Below, in pieces: positions 1 through 13,000 of a DNA stretch of 64,000 bases (positions are counted from its first letter, which is position 1; every line of letters starts with the position of its first letter). The stretch is taken from the NCBI RefSeq assembly GCF_000021985.1, contig NC_011901.1, forward strand, positions 682,001 to 746,000. Direction: 5' to 3'. A program made the translations under genes and the position numbers. The DNA is from Thioalkalivibrio sulfidiphilus HL-EbGr7 (GTDB taxonomy: Bacteria > Pseudomonadota > Gammaproteobacteria > Ectothiorhodospirales > Ectothiorhodospiraceae). The notes under the pieces are model-generated. The model was not told where the DNA came from. It ran no database searches and was given only the letters and a program-made list of their open reading frames with translations.

Positions 1-141
1 CAGAGACCCCGATACTGACCGATGTCAAGTTCGCTGCAGGTCCCGGGTGGGCTGGCTTTTCCGGGGGTATTGGCAGGGCTGGACCGCCGGTCATGGTAAA
101 ATCGCCGGCTTTGAGAAATTCAACCCGGTGGTTTTCATCCC
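1..141 (+). promoter_or_regulatory. Upstream region of metH
   Basis: A TAAAAT hexamer preceded by TGG (97-102) looks like an extended -10 element 40 bases before the metH ATG. No -35 box is well placed, although TTGGCA at 70-75 is nearby. I looked for a SAM or SAH riboswitch fold, which is often found before metH, and did not recognise one. Confidence 0.25.
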
Positions 142-3894
<3,753 letters not shown>

Positions 3895-3945
3895 GCCCTC
3901 GGGAGGCTTGATGGGGCAGGAATTGTGCCGCCCGTCACGAAAATC

Positions 3946-3974
3946 TTGACGCTCGTCGGGCCCATGCGGATACT
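3946..3974 (+). promoter_or_regulatory. Candidate sigma-70 promoter of the adhesin locus
   Basis: TTGACG (3946-3951) and GATACT (3969-3974) are separated by exactly 17 bases. They lie in the gap between metH and the adhesin start at 4044, so they probably drive the two-partner secretion operon. Sequence match only. Confidence 0.45.
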
Positions 3975-4043
3975 TGCCACAATAATGCGAACTGCTTCAC
4001 ATTGGCTGGCCCGGTTCTTGCTGGGCTGCCCTGGCAAGAGGCA

Positions 4044-7000
4044 ATGGGGCGACAACAACAAAAAAGGCGTGCCATCAGGGGCCGACGCGCAGACAGGTGT
4101 GGTCGAGAGACCACGCCCGCCGGCGTTTTCCCACGCTTTCGCCCCCATCCCCTGAGCCTCGCCGCGCTGGCGGCCTTCGGCGCGGCCCCGGGCCTGCTCC
4201 AGGCGGATGGGAGCCTGGGCATCGTCCCTGACGGACGCACCCAGACCCACCTCGATCAGTCCACCCCCGGCATCACCCACATCCACACGGACACGGTCCG
4301 GGGTCACAACGCCTTCAATTCCTTCCACCATTTCCAGGTGGGAGAAGGCCACACCGCCAATCTCCATCTCCCCCAGTACACCCGCAACCTGATCAACCTG
4401 GTGCACGACAGCCGGGTGGTCATCAACGGCACGCTCAACAGCTACAAGGACGGCGCGATCGGCGGCAACGTGGTGTTCGCCGACCCCCACGGCTTCGTGG
4501 TGGGTGCCGGTGGCCAGGTCAACGTGGGCAGCCTGGCGGTGGCCACCCCCACCACCGCCTTCATGAATCAGCTGATTGCGCCGGATGGCGGCATCAGCGA
4601 CAGCCACGTGGCCCGCCTGCTGGAGGGCGACATTCCGGTCTCCGCAGACGGCCTGATCAGCATCCAGGGGCAGGTCAATGCCACCGATGCCATCCTGCTG
4701 CTGGGCCATCAGGTGCAACTGTCGGGTGGTCTCAACACACGTCTGAGCGACACCGAGCATCAGGTCCTGTTCAGTAGTGCGGTGAACGTGGAGGGTCTCG
4801 GACTGGGTGCGGATGTGCAGATTGCCGACGGAGACATCGTCATCGTCGCCCGAGATGATGTCTCTATATCCGGCGACATCAGCGCCCGTGGTCGCAGTGG
4901 CCGATCCGGTGGAACGGTACTGGTCACTGCCGGCGGCCATGTCACGCTGGAGAGCAGTGCCCGCCTGGATGTCTCCGGTGAAGGTGCCGGTTCCGATGGG
5001 GGCACCCTTGTGGTCTATGGCGAGTCCTCCGCCACCGTGCTTGGTGCGGCCGAACTCAAGGCGCGTGGCGGCGAATCCGGTGATGGCGGGTTCATCGAGG
5101 TGAGTGCCGGTGACCAGATCCGCATCCAGGGTGGCCGCTACGACGCCGGGGCCAGCAACGGTGCCCTGGGCCAAATCCTGTTTGATCCCTACGACATCTA
5201 TGTGGGGGTGTCCGACACGGACATTGTTCAGAGCGTGGACCTGTTCCTCACGGGCAATGTGACCTGGATTGCCAGTGAAAGCATCACCATTGCTGAGAAT
5301 GTCACCTTCAGTACCCGTGATCTCGCCTCCGGAGATCACGAGGCCGGGGTGTCGGCCGGGGATTCGGGCAACATCCATTTCATATCTCCGAACATCCTCA
5401 TCGAGGAAGGGGCTCGGTTGTTTGCCCACGTGGAAGAGGGCAGTAGCTACCAGGCCGGGTCCATCACCCTGGAGGCGCTCAAAGGCGATCAGACCCGTCT
5501 CGGTGTGGCCACTTCCGCTGCGCGGATCGATGTTCACGGGGAACTGCGCGGCGGGGATATCAATCTCATCGCCCATGCGGCCGCCCGGGTCAGCGAGGAC
5601 GCCACGGACACCAACGCCCTGCGGGGGCTGGCCACGGACCTGCTGGATGGCCTGCTGGACCTGGTGCCCCAGTTCGACATGGGCTTCGGCATCGCCGACG
5701 CGGTGGCCAGCATCGTGGTCCACGACACCGCCGTGCTGGAGGCCAGCGGCGACATCCACCTGGATGCCCGTGCCACCCGCGAGGTGAGCCTGGAGGCGGG
5801 TGCCGTGGGCGACCTGGCCGGGGTGGCGGCCCTCTACGGTGAACTGCGGGGCGAGACCCGGGCGGAGATCCGTGCCGGGGCCCAGGTCAGCGCCGGCGGC
5901 CAGCTGGCGGTGCAGGCGCGCAGCGACAACACCCTGAACCTGGATGCCGCCACCCGGGCCGGTGACAACGATGTCTACTTCGCCGGGACCCTGGCCATCG
6001 GCATCGCCGACGGTCTCGAGACCGTCGCCTCGATCGCCCTGGACGCACCGGCGGATGGCGATCATGCCGGGGATATCCTGGTCTGGGCGCGTACCGACAA
6101 CGATTTCCGCATCAGCGCCCTGAACGAGGCCAGCCCCGGGGGTTCCGTGGGACTGGCCGCCGCCGTCCTGGATGCCTCCACCTCCAGCCGTGCCGGCGCC
6201 GAGGGCGGGATCCGCGTGGGCGGCGATCTCACCGTGATCGCCGAGTCCGATACCGCCGCCCGCCAGGTGGCTGCTGCGACCGGTGCCCCGGACGGGGGTG
6301 GCGGCGACGGCGAGGGTGCCAGCGCCGAGGGTGACAGCGGCGCGGTTGCCGAATTCATCCAGGGATTCCAGGGCAAGCAATCCGAGGGCATCGAGTCGGG
6401 CGGGGACGGCCCCGGCGGACAGGACAATGGCGGCCTGCCCCTGGACCTGGGCGCCGCCGTAGCCGTCAGCCTGGGGGGCGCGTCCAGCGAGGCGCGCCTG
6501 GGTGATACCACGCTGGAGGCCGGCGGCGACGTGGCACTGATCGCCACCACCCACGAGCGGAATCTTTCCACCCATGCGCTGAGCGGCGCCAGTTCCGCCG
6601 CCGAGGACGGTAGTGGCAACCCGCTGGCGGTCAGTGCCGCCGTGGCGGTCACCGACCTGAGCCTTGGCGCCAGTGCCGTGATCGGCCCGCAGGCCTCCGT
6701 GAACGCCGCCCGCGTGGGGGTGCTGGCCCAGGTGGACCTGCCCCTGAGAGGCGCCTGGGGCGAGGACGAGAACACCGGTTCCCTGGACAACCTCACCGGC
6801 GAACAGCCCGAGGACCTGGCGTCCTACCTCACCAGCCATGCCTCGGCCTCGGTGGAGGCGGGCGAAGACACCCAGGTGGGCCTGGGCGGCGCGGTCAATT
6901 ACCTGAACATCGCGGTGAGCACCGAGGCGGCCATCGACGGGGAGGTGACCGCCAGCGGTGCCGCGGGCGCGTGGGAAACGACCGTCGACGGGCGCAGCTT

Positions 7001-10000
7001 CCACTGGGATCAGGCGGTCAGTGTGACGGCCCGGTCCCGGCTGGAGACCCTGGACGTGGCCGGCAACGTGACCGGCTTCGGCAGCGCTGTGGGCATCGGC
7101 GGGGTGTTCAACTGGGTCACCCATGACGTGAACACCCGCGCACGCATCGGTGCCGGTGCGGAGATCGTGACCACCGGCCTGGCGGTCAATGCCGAGGGTA
7201 TCCATACCCTGATCGCCTATGCCCCGGTGAGCGGCAGCGGCGACGGCGGCAGTCTTGGTCTGGGTGCCGCCGGCGTGTATGCCGGGCTGAAGACCCGCAC
7301 CACGGCCGAGGTGCAGGACAACGCCCGGGTGAACGTGGATCGCCCGGTCCCCGGCAGCCCGGATCCACTGCCCCCGACACCGGACAACGTGGCGGTCATG
7401 GCCCTGGGGCGCAACACCCTGGAGGTGGCCAGCGCCAGCATCGCCGCCGGCCAGCAGACCGTGGGCCTCTCCGCCACGGTCGCCTATGGCGACCTGGACG
7501 TGGAGACCACCGCCCGGGTGGGCAGCGGCCAGGGCCTGAACGCCGCGGACCTGGTGATCCATGCCCGCAACGACAATGACCTGAGCGTCTCCGCCGCCGC
7601 CAGCAGCGAGGGCACGGCGGCCCTGGGCATCGCCGCCGCCATCGCCGACGTGAACACCGTGACCCTGGCGGAACTGTCCCGGGACGTGACCCTGGACGGC
7701 GGGCTCACCCTGGCCGCCGAGTCCAGCACCGCTCGGCTGGCGGTGGCCGCCGAGACCTCCGTGGCCGATGCCGAGGCCGCCGACGAGGGTGCCGCGACGG
7801 CGGACAACGATCAGGGCAGCACCCGTTTCGTGGCCGACCGGACCCAGGGGGCCTCGGACCAGGCGGCGGCCAGCGGCGATGACGGCCAGGGTGGCAGCAG
7901 TCATGCGTCCGCGCCGGGCACCGGTGATGACGGCGGCCTGCCCATCAAGTTCGGTTCGGCGGTGGCCATCAACCTGGCCTCGGAGACGGCGGATGCGCGC
8001 ATCGGCAACGGCGTCTCCGTGCAGGCGGACGGCGACGCGGTGGTGTTCGCCCGCCGGGAACTGCATGAGCTCGAGACCCGCGCTGTCAGCGCCGCCACCT
8101 CCAGCGCCGATGGCGGGGATTCCGGGGCCGGGGATTCGGGTGTCGCCGTGTCCATCAGTGCCGGCGTGGCGGTCGGCATCATCGATCAGCATGCCCGGGC
8201 CATCGTGGGCGATCGGGACGATGCCACGGGCGCGGTCAACGCCGATGGCGTGCAGATCAGTGCCGCCCGCCTGGGGGTGGGCGCCGAGTTGCTGGTGCCG
8301 GCCCGGGATGAGCAGGCGCCGGGGCTCGATGATTTCATGGGCGAGTCGGACCCCGATACCGGGGCACTGAACGGTCATGCCAGCGCCACCCTGTCCGGGA
8401 GCGGTGACACGGTCAGCCTGGCCGGCGCGGTGAACTACCTGGATCTCAGCAGCGCCGCTGAGGCGCGCATCGGCAGCGGCGCCATCCTGACCCTCGCCGC
8501 CGACGGCGACCCGGACGGTTGGTCCGCCAGCCTCGCCGGCGAGGAGCTGGCGGCCTTTGCTGCCGTGCTCGACGTGGCGGTCCTGGCCCGGGTGGAGACC
8601 ATCACCGTGGCCGGCAACCAGGCCGAGACCGGCAAGGTGGGCATCGGCGGCGCCTTCAACTGGGTGCAGCAGGATACCCGGGTGCTGGCCGAGGTGCTGG
8701 CCGATCAGGTGAGCGCCGGTGGCGTCGACGCGGACCTGCGGGTGGCGGCCGAGCGCCGTGACCTGATGGTGGTGCTGACCCCGGTGACCGGCGAGGCGGG
8801 CGAGACCGTGGGCATCGGCGCCGGGGTGGCGCTGGGCATGCTGCACGGCGAGACCACGGCGCGGCTGGAACCGGGCACGGAACTCGACATCACTGGCGCC
8901 GCGCGGGTCGCCGCCCAGGGTGACAACGAAACCGTGGTGGCCGCCGGGACCTCGGTCAGCGGCAGTGCCCGGGTCGGGTTCTCCGCCACCGTGGCCTACA
9001 CCGAGGTGCGGGGCGCCACCCGGGCCACTGCCCGGGGCGGTCTGTCCGCGGGCAGCCTGACGGTTGAGGCCCACAACACCCATGACCACGAGACCAGCGC
9101 CAGCGCCCAGGTCTCCGGTGGCGCCGCCGTGGGCATCGCCGCCGCCGTGGCGGACATCGCCCCCGAGGCGCTTGCCACGCTGGGCGGCACCGTGGTGGCG
9201 GCGGACGGCGTCACGGTGCTGGCCACCTCCACCAGCACCGGCAACCAGGTGGCGGCCAGCACCGTCGCCAGCGGCGGCGAGGAGGGCGAGGAGGGCGATG
9301 GCGAATCCAGCGCCGGCACCTCCGGCAATGACCAGGGTTCCACGGACTTCGCCCGCGGCCGGGGCGAGCAGGGTGGCGAGAGCCTGGACGGCCGCATGGC
9401 CGGTTCCGGAGATCCGGGTGGCAATGGCGGTGGCGATGACAGCGGCGGCTTCGGTCTGCAGCTGGGTTCCGCACTGGCCCTGAACTTCTCCAGCCAGACG
9501 GCCCGGGCCGTGGTGGAGGATGGCTCCAGCGTCACCGCCGCCGACGGCGAGGTGGCGGTGATCGCCCGCACCGAGGACACCGGCATCCGCAACTGGGCCG
9601 AGGCCGGCGCCACCTCCCAGACCGAGGACGGCGACACCTCCCTGCTGGTCAGCGCGGCGGTGGCCGTGGGCCTCTACGACTACACCGCCGAGGCCCTGGT
9701 CGGGGACAACGTGACCCTCAGCGCCGCGCGCATCGGCGTGGCGGCGGAGGTGTCCCTGCCCCTGGGCGCGAGCCTCGACAAGTGGACGGACCTGGACGGC
9801 TGGATCGAGTTCTTCGAGACCAAGCCGGGCCTGAGCGCGGTGGATGACAACATCACCGAGTGGGCCGAGGCGCAGATCGACACCTATGCCAGCGCCACCA
9901 CCACCTCCAGCGGGGAGTCCATCGACATCGCCGGCGCGGTGAACTACGTGGACTTCAGCAACACCGCCACCGCCTGGGTGGGCGAGGGCTCGGTCCTCAC

Positions 10001-13000
10001 CGCCACCGGCATCGGGACCGGCCCCTGGAGCACCGTGTACGGCGAGGACCGGTCCGTGGCATGGACCCACGGGGTGACGATCACCGCCCACGCCGAGACC
10101 GCCACCATCGACGTGGCGGGCAATTTCGATTCCCTGTTGTCGCCGGGGCAGTCCTCCGACGGCGGCAAGCTGGCCCTCGGCGCGGCCTTCAACTGGGTCA
10201 ACCACGAGAACAAGGTCACCGCCGGGCTGGCCGATCACGTGACCGTGGTGGCACAGGACACGGACCTGGGGGTGCGCGCCACCGCCTTCGACCAGGTCAT
10301 CGCCATCAGCCCCACCTCCGGCGCCGGGGCCGGCATCGCCGGTAACGGCATCGTCAGCCTGACCCTGCTGGACAACGAGACCGTGGCCAGCATCGGCGAG
10401 GGCGCGGACATCACCGCCCGCTCGGTCAGCGTCGAGGCGTCCCAGGCGCTGTCCGTGTGGTCCGTGGCCGGTGCCCTGACCCAGGCGGACAACGCCGCGG
10501 TGGGCATCGCGGTGGCCGCCAACGATCTCAACACCACCACCCACGCCTTCATCGCCGGCGGCGTGATCCGTACCGATGACCTGGGCGTTTCCGCCGCCAC
10601 CTCGGGCCTGGTGGGCGCCGGCGCCCTGGCCGGCGCCCTGGCCGGGGACGCCCCGGGCGGTGTCGGCGAGGCCAAGGGGCTGACCGACAAGGCCAGCGAG
10701 AACCTGCAGGACCGCACGGCCGAGACCAATGGGGAGGCCGACGGCCTCTCCGGCGACGATGACGCCATCTTCGCCGAGGGCGAGGCGGAACTGCTGGCGG
10801 CCTCCGAGGACGGCGAGGACCCCAACAATCCCGATTACGCCGAGGATGGCCGCCTGTCCGAGTCCGACCGCCAGGGCGGTGCGGAGGACGAATTCCTGGC
10901 CGACAACACCCGGGCCAAGTCCAACACCGGCTCCAATGATCCGGACCAGAAGAATTTCGGCATCGCCGTGTCCGGTTCCGGCACGGTGAACCTGTCCAGC
11001 CTGGAGACCCGCGCCTGGGTCTCCGGCGTGCAGGTCGAGGCCCTGGATGCGGGCATGGTGGACGTGACCATCAGTGCCCTCAACGACACCGACCTGATCA
11101 GCGTCTCCGGCGCCGGCGCCCTGGTGCGTGCCGGCAAGAACGCCGACGGCCCGCAGGTGGCCTTTGCCGGCGCGGTCGCCTACAACGTGCTGGCCAACAC
11201 CACCGAGGCGGCGCTGCGCGACAGCACCCTCAGTGACGCCGGCGGCGTGAACGTCTCCGCCATCACCTCCGGCGACCAGATCGCCATCGCCCTGGGCCTG
11301 GCCGCGAACACCGCCGCCAGCGACAGCAAGTCCGCCAGCCTGGCCGGTTCCGTGTCCATCGCCCGCACCCGCAACCAGACCCTCTCGGGCATCTACAACA
11401 GCAGCCTGGACGGGACCGGCAGTGGCGACCTGGCGGTGCTGGCCTATGACCGTTCACGCATCGCCTCGGGTGGCGGTGCCCTGACCCTGGGCGGTGCCAT
11501 CGGCGTGGGTGCCGCGGTGAGCGTGAACCTGATCGGCAACGGGATCGATGCCGTCATCGAGGGCGGTCGGGTCGAGGGCTTCGAGGATGTGGCGGTGCGC
11601 GCGCTCAGCGCCAGCCGCATCCTGGGTCTGGCCGCCATGGTGGGCTTCAACAAGGGCCGACTGGGCTTCGGCGGCTCGGCGGTGTTCAACCAGGTGCGCA
11701 ACACGATCCATGCGGGCATCGTGGAGGGCGCCGAGGTGGGTGCTGCGGGTGATGTCATCGTCACCGCCGCCGGCACCGACCTGGAGCCCGCCGCCGTACA
11801 GGCCCTGGGCCGCCGGGACAGCGGCGTGGATTTCGACGCCGGCGACACGCCCCTCACCAACCCGGACTACCAGGCCAGCGAGGAAGACGGCTCCCTGGAC
11901 GAGGCCCCGCAGATCGGCGGCGCCGAGATCCGCGGCGAGGCGATCATCGGCATCGCCGGTACCATCACCGGCAGTTCCAAGGCGGCCATCGGCCTGTCCT
12001 TCGCCGGCAACTGGGTGGAGAGCAGCTACACCGCGCGCATCGACCAGGCCACGGTGCAGGCGGGCGGCGAGGTCAGCGTCACCGCCGCCGACAGCGCGGT
12101 GATCATCGGCGTGGGCGTGGGTGGCGGCGCCTCGGGCAAGTTCGCCGGCATGGGCGCCGGGGTGGCCAACGTGATCCGCTCCAGCGCCGAGGCCTCGGTC
12201 ATCGGCAAGCCCGGATTCGGCGGGGCGCTGGACGTGGACGCCGGCGGCCTGAACGTACTGGCCCTGAAGGAATCGGACATCTATTCCCTGGCCGGTGGCT
12301 TCGCGTTCTCCTCCAAGGCGAGCATCGGCGCGGCCGTGGGCTACAACGAGATCACCACCACCACCCGCGCGCGCATCGAGGACGCCCGGGTACGGGTGGA
12401 CGAGGCCATCCACGTGGATGCCCTGTCCACCTCCGGCATCTACGGCGGGGCCATTGCCGGTGCCGGGGCCGGTACCTTCGCCCTGGGCGGCTCGGTGGTC
12501 ATCAACCGCATCGGCCAGACCGTGGATGCCGGGGTCAGCGGCAGCACCCTGACGGCGGACAGCCTGCGGATCAATGCCGGCGACAGCGACGACACGCGCA
12601 CGGCGGACATCTGGGCCCTGTCCGGCAACATCGCCGGGGCCGGCAAGGTGGCGGTCGGCGTGGCCGTGGCCTACAACGAGATCGGCGGCTGGACCGGTGG
12701 CAGCGCCAATGCCTTCACGGCCGGCGTGGACGGCTCCACCCTGATATTGAGCGACCAGCTGGAGGTGCGCTCGGGCGCCCGCTCCAACGTGCAGACCCTG
12801 GCCGCCACCGGCGCCTTCGCCGGCAACGTGGCCGCCGGCGCCTCGGTGGCGGTGAGCAACATCGGCACCCGGGTCGAATCCGCGATCACCGACAGCCGGG
12901 TCAATGCCAGTGGACAGCCCGGCGCTGGAAGCCTGGATGTCACTGTCTCCGCCCGGGATGCCTCCACCATCCGTGCCGCCGCCGGCTCCCTGCAGGGGGC

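Noticed and set aside
1-141. SAM or SAH riboswitch before metH
   Set aside because: I could not find the conserved core of any known class; a covariance-model search would be decisive.
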